Origin: Novosphingobium piscinae | Lineage (GTDB): Bacteria; Pseudomonadota; Alphaproteobacteria; Sphingomonadales; Sphingomonadaceae | DNA: 64,000 nucleotides | Direction: 5' to 3' | NCBI RefSeq assembly: GCF_014230355.1 | Contig: NZ_JACLAX010000002.1 | Location: forward strand, 248,001-312,000 | Shown here: in pieces, positions 43,146-51,285 of the stretch | Position numbering within the stretch: the first letter of the stretch is position 1 | Layout: each line of letters opens with the position of its first letter | Program-made: the position numbers and the translations under genes | The notes under the pieces: model-generated | Told to the model about the DNA's origin: nothing | What the model saw: the letters and a program-made list of their open reading frames with translations, nothing else | The model's database searches: none

Positions 43146-44353
43146 GCAGGGTCTCCGGCAGGGGCCATGCCCCCTTCGAGGGACGGGCCGGGGGCCGTGG
43201 TGCCGCCCTCGGCGCGGGCCAGCAGACGGAAGGCACCGCGCCGCAGCCGACCGCCGATCGCGATCGAGAGGCGGCCGATCGCCCGGCGCTCGCGCCACAG
43301 GTGATCGATCATCGGGTGGTCCTCGGCGGCGCAGCTGTCGCACCAGGCGATCTGCGGATCGTCGAGCAGGGCCAGGTTCTCGCGCTGCAGCAGGACCCCG
43401 GGCGAGTAGCGGGCATAGCGCTCGTCGAAAGCGGTCTTGTACGAGAAGGCGCCGGGCGCGGCGAGAAAGGTCGCCAGCAAAGCGATCGGCACGCCGTCGA
43501 GCGCCAGGGTCAGCCGCTCCAGCCGCCCCTGCATCGCCGCCTCGCGCAGCGCCAGCTCGAACAGGGAGCGCGTCGCCGGATGGCTGGCCAGGGCCGAGCC
43601 CGCGCGCCCCTTCCAGCCGGCCTGCTCGAGCGCCAGAAAGGCGGCAATCCAGCCTTCGATCCCCACCGCATCGCGCTGCCGGGTGATGGCGAGCTCGCCC
43701 AGCTCGGACAGGCGGGCATGCTGACGGCGCAGCTCCTTGCGCTTCTTGCCGCTCAGTGCGCCGTCGAGATAGTCTGCGGGGCTGCTGGCGGACTGGAGCA
43801 GGGCGCGCTCTTCGCGGTGGACCAGCGCAGCCTGCCGGCCCTGCGCGGCGCAGACCGCGGCCAGCGCGGCGCAGACCGGGCTGGCGAGCGGAAGGCCCGC
43901 CAGGTGCAGGAACAGCCCGGTCCCGGCGGTCCGGTCAAGGTGGGCCAGCAGGGCCGTCCAGACTTCGGCCTCGTGCCCGCGCGCGATCAGCGGCAGTCCG
44001 ACGAAGGCATTGGCATGCAGCCAGCCGCGCCAGTGCGGCAGGGGATGGCCGTAATAGCGCCGTTCGAGGGCCAGCGGCAGCAGCCCCAGCCATTCGCCGG
44101 CGCGTTCGATCACCAGCAGGGTGACGCGTCCGCCAGGATCGAGCGCGGCGAGCGAGGGGAGCAGGTACCACGGTTCAAAAAAGGGGTTGGGCTCGGCCGC
44201 GGACGCGACCAGGCGCTCCCATTGCCGTCGCGCTGCCGGTCCGCTGGCCTCGGCCCGCGCGACGGCCATGGCCCGCAGGGTGCCCGCCGGCGCCGCCGGG
44301 CTGGCGTCGCGCGGCAGCCGATCGGCGGCGGCAGGGCTGGCGGCAGTGGCCAA
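43142..44353 (-). CDS. BioF2-like (GNAT_acetyltr_6) acetyltransferase
   Basis: A 403-residue protein with the double-GNAT/FemAB-like architecture. The N-terminal half has FFEPWYLLPSLAAL and the C-terminal half GKKRKELRRQHARLSELG, then GAFSYKTAFDERYARYSPGV, a block shared by FemAB and CelD/BcsL-like acetyltransferases. These proteins occur in cellulose or polysaccharide modification and in peptidoglycan crosslinking; the substrate here is unknown. The first about 28 residues are Ala/Pro-rich and the true start could be the ATG at residue 29. It is coupled to the cupin gene. Confidence 0.8.
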   Translation of the reverse strand: MATAASPAAADRLPRDASPAAPAGTLRAMAVARAEASGPAARRQWERLVASAAEPNPFFEPWYLLPSLAALDPGGRVTLLVIERAGEWLGLLPLALERRYYGHPLPHWRGWLHANAFVGLPLIARGHEAEVWTALLAHLDRTAGTGLFLHLAGLPLASPVCAALAAVCAAQGRQAALVHREERALLQSASSPADYLDGALSGKKRKELRRQHARLSELGELAITRQRDAVGIEGWIAAFLALEQAGWKGRAGSALASHPATRSLFELALREAAMQGRLERLTLALDGVPIALLATFLAAPGAFSYKTAFDERYARYSPGVLLQRENLALLDDPQIAWCDSCAAEDHPMIDHLWRERRAIGRLSIAIGGRLRRGAFRLLARAEGGTTAPGPSLEGGMAPAGDPA

Positions 44354-44454
44354 ACGTGATCCTTACAGCGGCGGCCCGGGGCCGGTTCCGGCTGCGGTGT
44401 AGCGCGACAGGCACAAAGGAAACGCTAACAGGGGTGGGTTCTCAGGACCAGCCT

Positions 44455-44475
44455 TGTTCCGGGTCAGGCCCGGGA
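44455..44475. repeat. REP-like palindrome, copy 1
   Basis: GTTCCGGG, five bases, CCCGGGAC: an eight-base stem with one G-T pair. Same core as the palindrome at 44565, in the 255-base gap between the acetyltransferase gene and mfd. Confidence 0.5.
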
Positions 44476-44564
44476 CCACGGGGGGGTAACGGGCGAGGGC
44501 CGATCTGCCGGGGCTGGACGGTTTCCATGGGGCTGACAAGGTTCAGCCATCCCATGACACCAAC

Positions 44565-44592
44565 GTCGTCCCGGGCTCGACCCGGGACAACG
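44565..44592. repeat. REP-like palindrome, copy 2
   Basis: CGTCGTCCCGGG, CTCGA, CCCGGGACAACG: a twelve-base stem with one G-T pair. The core GTCCCGGGCTCGACCCGGGAC is frequent in intergenic DNA of sphingomonads (recall, not searched). It lies 17 bases beyond the mfd stop and may terminate that transcript. Confidence 0.55.
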
Positions 44593-44608
44593 CTTCTTCT
44601 TCTCGTCC

Positions 44609-47600
44609 CTAGCGCGCCTTGCGGGCGATCTGCGACAGGCCCTTGGTCAGCTGGAACAGGCCGTGCAGCCGCGCCTTGGGGTCACCCCACACGCGGGTCA
44701 CCACCAGCTTGTTGTCGGGCCGCAGCTTGACCGTGCCCTCCAGCCGCTGGGCATAGGCCACCAGCCCCATCGGATCGGGGAAACTGTCGTTGTGGAAGGT
44801 CACCAGCGTGCCCTTCGCGCCCACGTCGATCTTGGCGATGTTGGCGTCGATCGCCTGGCGCTTGATCTCGATCAGGCGGATCAGGTTGGCGGTCGGGCCG
44901 GGCAGGGGGCCGAAGCGGTCGATCATCTCGGCCGACAGGCTCTCGATCTCCTGGCTGTCCTCGGCATCGTTGAGGCGGCGGTAGAGCGCCATGCGCACCG
45001 CCAGGTCGGGCACGTAGTCTTCGGGAATCATGATCGGCGCATCGACCGTGATCTGCGGGCTCAGGCTGTTGCGTTCGCGCGCCAGCCCCATCTCGCCGGC
45101 CTTGGCCGCCAGGATCGCGTCCTCGAGCATCGACTGGTACAGCTCGAAGCCGACCTCGCGGATATGGCCCGATTGCTCGTCGCCCAGCAGGTTGCCGGCG
45201 CCGCGGATGTCAAGATCGTGGCTGGCGAGCTGGAAGCCCGCGCCGAGGCTGTCGAGATCGCTCAGCACCTTCAGCCGTTTTTCGGCCACCTCGCTCAGCT
45301 GGGTGTCGGCCGGCGTGGTGAGATAGGCATAGGCGCGCAGCTTGGCCCGCCCGACCCGTCCGCGCAGCTGGTAGAGCTGGGCCAGCCCGAAGCGGTCGGC
45401 GCGGTGGATGATGATCGTGTTGGCGCTGGGAATGTCGAGCCCGCTTTCGACGATCGTGGTGCTCAGCAGCACCTCGTACTGCTTTTCGTAGAAGGCGCTC
45501 ATCCGTTCTTCCACCTCGGTCGGGCTCATCTGCCCGTGGGCGGTGACGAAGCGGACCTCGGGCACGGTCTTGTGGAGCCACTGCTCCACCTCGGCCATGT
45601 CAGCGATGCGCGGGACGACGATGAAGCTCTGCCCGCCGCGGTGATGCTCGCGCAGCAGCGCCTCGCGCATCACCATGTCGTCCCATTCCATCACGTAGGT
45701 CCGCACCGCCAGCCGGTCGACCGGGGCGGTCTGGATGGTGGACAGCTCGCGCAGCCCGCTCATCGCCATCTGCAGCGTGCGCGGGATCGGTGTGGCGGTG
45801 AGGGTGAGGACGTGGACGTCGGCGCGCAGCTGCTTGAGCCGCTCCTTGTGGGTTACCCCGAAGCGCTGCTCTTCATCAACGATAACAAGGCCGAGCCGCT
45901 TGAACTTGACCGTCTTCGACAGGATCGCATGGGTGCCGATCACCACGTCGACGGTGCCGTCGGCCAGGCCCTCGCGGGTCGCCCTGGCCTCCTTGTCGGT
46001 GACCAGCCGCGACAGCCGGCCCACTTCCAGCGGGAAGCCGCCGAAGCGCTCCTTGAAGTTGGCGTAGTGCTGGCGGGCGAGCAGCGTGGTCGGGGCGATC
46101 ACCACCACCTGCTGCCCGGCCATGGCCGCGACAAAGGCGGCGCGCAGCGCCACCTCGGTCTTGCCGAAGCCGACATCGCCGCAGACCAGCCGGTCCATCG
46201 GCTTGCCCGAGCCGAGATCGTCGAGCACGTCCTCGATCGCGCGCTCCTGGTCCTCGGTCTCGTCCCAGGGGAAGCGGTCGACGAAGGGGCCATAGGAATG
46301 CTCGTCGGGGAGCAGCGCCGGGGCCTGCCGCAGCGCGCGCGCTGCGGCCACCTTGAGCAGTTCGTGCGCGATCTCGCGGATGCGTTCCTTGAGGCGCGAG
46401 CGCCGCTTCTGCCAGGCCTCGCCGCCCAGCCGGTCGAGCGCCACCAGTTCGCTGTCGCTGCCATAGCGCGAGAGCACCTCGAGGTTTTCGACCGGGATGT
46501 AGAGCTTGTCGCCGCCGGCATAGACCAGCATCACGCAGTCGTGCGGGCTCTGGCCGACCGGGACCGACTGGAGCCCCTCGTAGCGGCCGATGCCGTGTTC
46601 CATGTGGACCACCAGGTCGCCCGGGGTCAGCGCGGCCAGCTCGGCGAGGAAGGCGTCGGCGCTCTTGCGGCGCTTCTTGCGGCGGACCAGCCGGTCGCCC
46701 AGGATGTCCTGCTCGGTCACCACCTCAAGATCGGCGGTGCTGAACCCGGTCTCGAGCGGCAGGACCGTGGCGACCGGGCTGCCCTTGGCCGCCAGGCCGA
46801 GCGCCTCCTGCCACGAATCGGCGATCACCGGAGCGGGCCGCGCCGCCTCGCCGAGAATCGCGGCGAGCCGGGCGCGGCTGCCGGGGGTATAGGCGGCGAT
46901 GATCGCCTTGCGGCCGCGCTGCGCCTGCGCGGTGAGGTATTGCGCCGCCGCCTCGTAGACATTGTCGCCGCGGGCCCGCTCGGGTGCGAAATCGCGGCCC
47001 GAGGCGAAGCCGAAATCGACCACGCTGGCGCTTTCCGGCTGGGCGAACAGGTCAGTGCGGTGGATCGGCCGGCCCGCGAGCTGGGCATCAAGCTCGCCGC
47101 GGGTCAGGTAGAGCGCGGTAGGCGCGAGCGGGCGGTAGGCGCCCGCTGCCTTGCCGGTCGTCTCGGTGCGGCTGGCGTGATAGTCGGTGATGTCGCCCAG
47201 GCGCTCGTCGGCGGCACCCAGCGCCGCGGTATCGATCAGGACGATGTCGTCCCGCCCGAGATGGTCGAACAGGGTGCTCAGCCGCTCCTCGAACAGCGGG
47301 AGCCAGTGCTCCATGCCGGCCAGCCGCCGCCCGTCGCTGACGGCCTGGTAGAGCGGATCGGCCGTGGCATTGGCGCCGAAGGTTTCGCGATACCGCGTGC
47401 GGAAGCGCTTGACCGTGTCGTCGTCGAGCAGCGCTTCGCTGGCGGGGAGCAGAAGATGTTCGGGCACCTCGCCGGTCGAGCGCTGGGTATTGGCGTCGAA
47501 CAGGCGCAGGGTCTCCAGCTCGTCGCCGAAGAAGTCGAGCCGCAGCCCGCCCTCGAGCCCCGAGGGATAGATGTCGAACAGCGATCCGCGCACGGCATAT

Positions 47601-48097
47601 TCGCCGGCATCGGCCACGGTGTCGGTGCGCGAATAGCCCTGGCGCTGGAGCAGCGCGATCAGGCTCTCGCGGCCGATCTCCATGCCCGGCTTGAGCAGGC
47701 GCACACCCTCGCGGATGCGGAAGGGCGTGAGCACCCGCTGGAGCACCGCGTTGATCGTGGTGACCAGCACCTGCGGTCCGGCTGCGGCCTGCTGCAGCCG
47801 GTGCAGCGCGGCCAGCCGCCGCGCGCTGATCGACAGGGCCGGGCTGGCCCGGTCGTAGGGCAGGCAGTCCCAGGCGGGGAACTCGATCACCTCGAGCTCG
47901 GGCGCGAAGAAGGCCGCGGCCTCGCCGATCGCGCGCATCGCGCCCTCGTCCGCGGCGATGAACACGGCCCGCCCCCCCGAGGCCGATCCATGGGCCCCCC
48001 GCGCCAGGTCCGCCAGCACCAGCGGCTGCGCCCCCCGCGCCACCGAGGCGAGGGTCAGCGGGGTCGTGGCGGCGAGCAGGCGGGACAGGTCGGGCAT
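44609..48097 (-). CDS. mfd: Transcription-repair coupling factor
   Basis: A 1162-residue Mfd, which removes stalled RNA polymerase and recruits UvrA. The UvrB-like N-terminal module (FPAWDCLPYDRASP near residue 75) is followed by the RNA-polymerase-interacting CarD-like domain (GDLVVHMEHGIGRYEGL, about 505-520). The RecG-like translocase has Walker A GDVGFGKTEVAL (about 640), DEEQRFGV and the motif SGLDIPSANTIIIHRADRFG. The C-terminal TRCF domain ends the protein. Length is typical. It is followed in reverse order by sdhE and recG on the other side, a common alphaproteobacterial arrangement. Confidence 0.97.
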   Translation of the reverse strand: MPDLSRLLAATTPLTLASVARGAQPLVLADLARGAHGSASGGRAVFIAADEGAMRAIGEAAAFFAPELEVIEFPAWDCLPYDRASPALSISARRLAALHRLQQAAAGPQVLVTTINAVLQRVLTPFRIREGVRLLKPGMEIGRESLIALLQRQGYSRTDTVADAGEYAVRGSLFDIYPSGLEGGLRLDFFGDELETLRLFDANTQRSTGEVPEHLLLPASEALLDDDTVKRFRTRYRETFGANATADPLYQAVSDGRRLAGMEHWLPLFEERLSTLFDHLGRDDIVLIDTAALGAADERLGDITDYHASRTETTGKAAGAYRPLAPTALYLTRGELDAQLAGRPIHRTDLFAQPESASVVDFGFASGRDFAPERARGDNVYEAAAQYLTAQAQRGRKAIIAAYTPGSRARLAAILGEAARPAPVIADSWQEALGLAAKGSPVATVLPLETGFSTADLEVVTEQDILGDRLVRRKKRRKSADAFLAELAALTPGDLVVHMEHGIGRYEGLQSVPVGQSPHDCVMLVYAGGDKLYIPVENLEVLSRYGSDSELVALDRLGGEAWQKRRSRLKERIREIAHELLKVAAARALRQAPALLPDEHSYGPFVDRFPWDETEDQERAIEDVLDDLGSGKPMDRLVCGDVGFGKTEVALRAAFVAAMAGQQVVVIAPTTLLARQHYANFKERFGGFPLEVGRLSRLVTDKEARATREGLADGTVDVVIGTHAILSKTVKFKRLGLVIVDEEQRFGVTHKERLKQLRADVHVLTLTATPIPRTLQMAMSGLRELSTIQTAPVDRLAVRTYVMEWDDMVMREALLREHHRGGQSFIVVPRIADMAEVEQWLHKTVPEVRFVTAHGQMSPTEVEERMSAFYEKQYEVLLSTTIVESGLDIPSANTIIIHRADRFGLAQLYQLRGRVGRAKLRAYAYLTTPADTQLSEVAEKRLKVLSDLDSLGAGFQLASHDLDIRGAGNLLGDEQSGHIREVGFELYQSMLEDAILAAKAGEMGLARERNSLSPQITVDAPIMIPEDYVPDLAVRMALYRRLNDAEDSQEIESLSAEMIDRFGPLPGPTANLIRLIEIKRQAIDANIAKIDVGAKGTLVTFHNDSFPDPMGLVAYAQRLEGTVKLRPDNKLVVTRVWGDPKARLHGLFQLTKGLSQIARKAR

Positions 48098-48153
48098 GGG
48101 TCTGGAAGTCGGTCGCTTGAGTGTGGTTCCGTCGGGCGGGGCCTGCGCGTGGG

Positions 48154-48230
48154 CTTCGACAGGCTCAGCCCGAGCGGGCGTTGAGTGGCATCAGATGAAA
48201 CAGGATCCGCTCAGCCTGAGCCTGTCGAAG
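48154..48230. repeat. Inverted pair of REP-like elements
   Basis: CTTCGACAGGCTCAG (48154-48168) and its exact complement (48216-48230) flank 47 bases; with two mismatches the arms extend to 24 bases (48154-48177, 48207-48230). This family of short repeats is widespread in sphingomonads. It lies between mfd and sdhE and could form a long cruciform or RNA hairpin. Confidence 0.7.
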
Positions 48231-48260
48231 GCCATGCGCCAACGCTGGCCCCGACACCGT

Positions 48261-48536
48261 TCACCGCGGAATGTCGACGTAATCGAGCACCTGCATCCGC
48301 GCCATCAGCGGCCCGGCATAGTGCTCCGGCACAGGGATCGTTCCCAGCGCCCAGCCCATGATCTCGACGTCCTCCTCCTCGATCAGGGCTTCGAACCAGG
48401 CCAGTTCCGCCTCTCCCCACTCGGCATGGAAGCGGTCGAAGAAGCAGCCGATCATGTAGTCCGCCTCGCGGGTGCCGCGATGCCAGGCGCGGAACTGCAG
48501 GCGCTTGAGGCGGGGATCGTCGCTGTGGTCATCCAT
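48261..48536 (-). CDS. sdhE: Succinate dehydrogenase assembly factor 2 (FAD assembly)
   Basis: A 91-residue SdhE/Sdh5-family protein that helps attach FAD covalently to the succinate dehydrogenase flavoprotein. The family motif RGTREADYMIG (R-G-x-x-E-x-D) is at about residues 21-31, followed by acidic helices (FEALIEEEDVEIMGW). The start at 48536 gives the usual family length; the frame stays open upstream without similarity. It is divergent from recG, with under 90 bases between. Confidence 0.92.
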   Translation of the reverse strand: MDDHSDDPRLKRLQFRAWHRGTREADYMIGCFFDRFHAEWGEAELAWFEALIEEEDVEIMGWALGTIPVPEHYAGPLMARMQVLDYVDIPR

Positions 48537-48624
48537 GCCCGGCGCGCTACCGGATGGCGGGGCCAAGATCAACGCGACACGTTGGAATATGGCCAATCGG
48601 CCCGGACGCGGTATGAGACTGCCC

Positions 48625-50685
48625 ATGCGTCCCGAGCGGCTCAATCCCCTGTTCGCCGAAACCGATGGCCTCAAGGGCGTCGGACCCGGCCTGCGCCGCC
48701 CGCTCGAGCGGCTCGGGCTGCGGCGGGTCAAGGACATCGCCTATCACCTGCCCGACCGCTTCGTGCATCGCCGGGTGGTGGCCAACCTGGACGAGGCCGG
48801 AGTGGGCGAGCAGGTGATCGTCGCACTGACCCCGCGCGACTACCGCTCGGGCGGCAGCCCGCGCGCCCCGTTCCGGGTCCTGGCCGAGGATGCGGCGGGC
48901 AATGTCTGCGCGCTGACCTATTTCGGCCGCAACGCCGGCTGGGCCAGGAAGCAGCTCCCGCTGGGCGAACCGCGCTGGATCGCCGGGCGGCTCGACCAGT
49001 TCGGCCAGACGCTGCAGATCGTCCACCCCGATCACGTCGCCGATCAGGGCGCCGCGGCGCTGGGCACGGTGTGCGAGCCGGTCTATCCGGTGGCCGAGGG
49101 CCTGACCCAGACGCGCATGGCGGCGCTGGCGCAGCAGGCGCTGGCGCTGGCCCCGGAGCTGCCGGAATGGATCGAGCCGGGCCTGCTCGCGCGGACCGGC
49201 TGGCCCGATTGGAAGGCCGCGCTGCAGGCGTCCCACCGCGGCGAGGACAAGGCCGCGCGCGACCGGCTGGCCTATGACGAGCTGCTCGCCAACAGCCTTG
49301 CGCTGCTGCTGGTGCGCGACAGCAACCGCACCCGCGTCGGCACCCCGCTGCAGGGCGATGGCCGCCTGCGGGGCAAGCTTGCCCTGCCGTTCGGCCTGAC
49401 CGGGGCCCAGCGCCGCGCGATCGCCGAGATCGAGGCTGACCTCGCCCAGACCGCGCCGATGCTGCGGCTGCTCCAGGGCGATGTCGGCGCGGGCAAGACC
49501 GTGGTCGCGCTCGAGGCCATGCTGATCGCGGTCGAGGCCGGCGCCCAGGCGGCGCTGCTCGCCCCGACCGAGATCCTCGCCCGCCAGCACCACGCCACGC
49601 TCAGCCGCATGGCCTCGGGCACCGGGGTGACGATCGCCCTGCTGACCGGCCGCGACAAGGGCCGGGCGCGCGAGGCGATCCTGATGGGACTGCTCGACGG
49701 CTCGATCGACATCTGCGTCGGCACCCACGCGATCTTCCAGGACAGCGTCGCCTATCGCCATCTGGCGCTGGTGGTGATCGACGAGCAGCACCGCTTCGGC
49801 GTCGGCCAGCGGCTAATGCTGACCCAGAAGGGCAAGCGCACGCCGCACTGCCTGGCGATGACCGCCACCCCGATCCCGCGCACGCTGACCTTGGCGCAGT
49901 ACGGCGAGATGGACGTCAGCCGGCTCGACGAGATGCCGCCCGGTCGCCAGCCAATCGACACCCGCGTGGTCTCGGTCGAGCGGACCGGCGACGTGGTCGA
50001 GGCTCTCGCGCGTCATTTCGAGAGCGGTCAGCAGGCGTACTGGGTCTGCCCGATGGTGCGCGAGAACGAGAACGAGGATCTGGCTGCGGCCGAGGCCCGC
50101 TTCGCGGCGTTGCAGGACCGTTTCGGAGACGGTGTGGTGCTGGTGCATGGCCAGCTCAAGCCCGAGCTCAAGGACGCGGCGATGGAGCGCTTCGCCGGCG
50201 GGCGCGCGAAGCTGCTGGTCGCCACCACGGTGATCGAGGTCGGGGTCGACGTGCCCAATGCCACGCTGATGGTGATCGAACAGGCCGAGCGCTTCGGCCT
50301 GGCCCAGCTGCACCAGCTGCGCGGACGGGTCGGCCGCGGCTCGGAGAAGTCAACTTGCCTGCTGCTACGCGGCGAGAGCCTGTCGGAAACCGCGCGCGAG
50401 CGGCTGGCGCTGATGCGCGAGACCCAGGATGGCTTCCGTCTCGCCGAGGAAGACCTGCGGCTGCGCGGCGGCGGTGAACTGCTCGGCACGCGCCAATCGG
50501 GCGAGGCGGCGTTCAATGTCGCCACGCTCGAGCAGATCACCGAACTGCTGCCGATCGCCCATGACGATGCCCGCCTGCTGGTCGAGCGCGACGGCGGGCT
50601 GACCGCGCCGCGGGGCGAGGCCGCCCGGCTGCTGCTCTATCTGTTCGAGCGGGACTACGGGGTGCAGTTGCTGCGCGGCGGCTGA
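48625..50685 (+). CDS. recG: ATP-dependent DNA helicase RecG
   Basis: A 686-residue RecG, which remodels stalled replication forks and branched DNA. The N-terminal wedge domain begins MRPERLNPLFAETDGLKGVG. Helicase motifs follow: Walker A GDVGAGKTVVALEAM (about residue 290), DEQHRFGV, TATPIPRTL and the TRG-type QLRGRVGRG. The start is either ATG 48625 or ATG 48613, neither with a clear ribosome-binding site; the shorter form matches the family N-terminus. Confidence 0.96.
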   Translation: MRPERLNPLFAETDGLKGVGPGLRRPLERLGLRRVKDIAYHLPDRFVHRRVVANLDEAGVGEQVIVALTPRDYRSGGSPRAPFRVLAEDAAGNVCALTYFGRNAGWARKQLPLGEPRWIAGRLDQFGQTLQIVHPDHVADQGAAALGTVCEPVYPVAEGLTQTRMAALAQQALALAPELPEWIEPGLLARTGWPDWKAALQASHRGEDKAARDRLAYDELLANSLALLLVRDSNRTRVGTPLQGDGRLRGKLALPFGLTGAQRRAIAEIEADLAQTAPMLRLLQGDVGAGKTVVALEAMLIAVEAGAQAALLAPTEILARQHHATLSRMASGTGVTIALLTGRDKGRAREAILMGLLDGSIDICVGTHAIFQDSVAYRHLALVVIDEQHRFGVGQRLMLTQKGKRTPHCLAMTATPIPRTLTLAQYGEMDVSRLDEMPPGRQPIDTRVVSVERTGDVVEALARHFESGQQAYWVCPMVRENENEDLAAAEARFAALQDRFGDGVVLVHGQLKPELKDAAMERFAGGRAKLLVATTVIEVGVDVPNATLMVIEQAERFGLAQLHQLRGRVGRGSEKSTCLLLRGESLSETARERLALMRETQDGFRLAEEDLRLRGGGELLGTRQSGEAAFNVATLEQITELLPIAHDDARLLVERDGGLTAPRGEAARLLLYLFERDYGVQLLRGG

Positions 50686-50701
50686 CGCCGGAACCTCGGG
50701 A

Positions 50702-51238
50702 TCAGGCCAGCAGTTCGGCCGCGCCGAACAGCCCGGCCCACAGGGCCCCGCTGCTGCCGACGATGATCGCCGCTCGGGCGAGGCGCGGATACTTGGGATA
50801 GCGCTCCGGCGTGGCCGCGCGCTCCGCCGTGACGACCGGTTCCGGCGCGGTGACGGTGGCGGGCGCCGGCTCGGGCCGACGCAGCGCCGGCGGAACGGTG
50901 CGGAGCAGGGCCGCGCTCACCGCCGCGCGGGTCACCGGCGTGGCGAACTGGCAGCCGACGAAAGTGCCGCTGGTCCACACCACCTGCGCCTCGGTCGGTC
51001 CGGCTTCGGGCAGGTCGATGTCGATCACCGTGCCGATGTCCAGCGGTTCGGGCGTTTCGAGCAGCAGCCCGGTTTCCGACATGTCGCGGATTACCGTAGC
51101 GATCGCGCCGGTGCTGGGTGCCAGCACGGCGGCATCGAGATGCAACTTGCGCCGCTCGGTGGCGCGCGCCTCGAGGGGGGCCAAATTGGTTTGCCGGGTC
51201 GAAAGCCATGCCATGCGCGTGATCCTTTGCGCCAGCAT
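50702..51238 (-). CDS. PilZ domain protein with C-terminal membrane helix
   Basis: A 178-residue protein. Residues about 25-105 form a PilZ domain: an R-x-x-x-R motif in EARATERRKLHL and a D-x-S-x-x-G motif in IRDMSETGLLLE, the c-di-GMP binding pair. An Ala/Pro-rich linker leads to a C-terminal helix (AAIIVGSSGALWAGLFGAAE), so it may be membrane-tethered. It lies 47 bases downstream of the usher-like gene on the same strand. ATG 51238 has GAGG upstream; an ATG eight codons later also has a good AGGA. A role as c-di-GMP sensor for the fibre system is inferred from position. Confidence 0.8.
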   Translation of the reverse strand: MLAQRITRMAWLSTRQTNLAPLEARATERRKLHLDAAVLAPSTGAIATVIRDMSETGLLLETPEPLDIGTVIDIDLPEAGPTEAQVVWTSGTFVGCQFATPVTRAAVSAALLRTVPPALRRPEPAPATVTAPEPVVTAERAATPERYPKYPRLARAAIIVGSSGALWAGLFGAAELLA

Positions 51239-51285
51239 GCCGCCTCACCGGTTAAGGAAGTCTTCACGAAGCCGGTTGTGGGCCC

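Noticed and set aside
44663..48184. 1173-codon open frame antisense to mfd
   Set aside because: The sense strand encodes a complete Mfd; long antisense frames are expected at this GC content.
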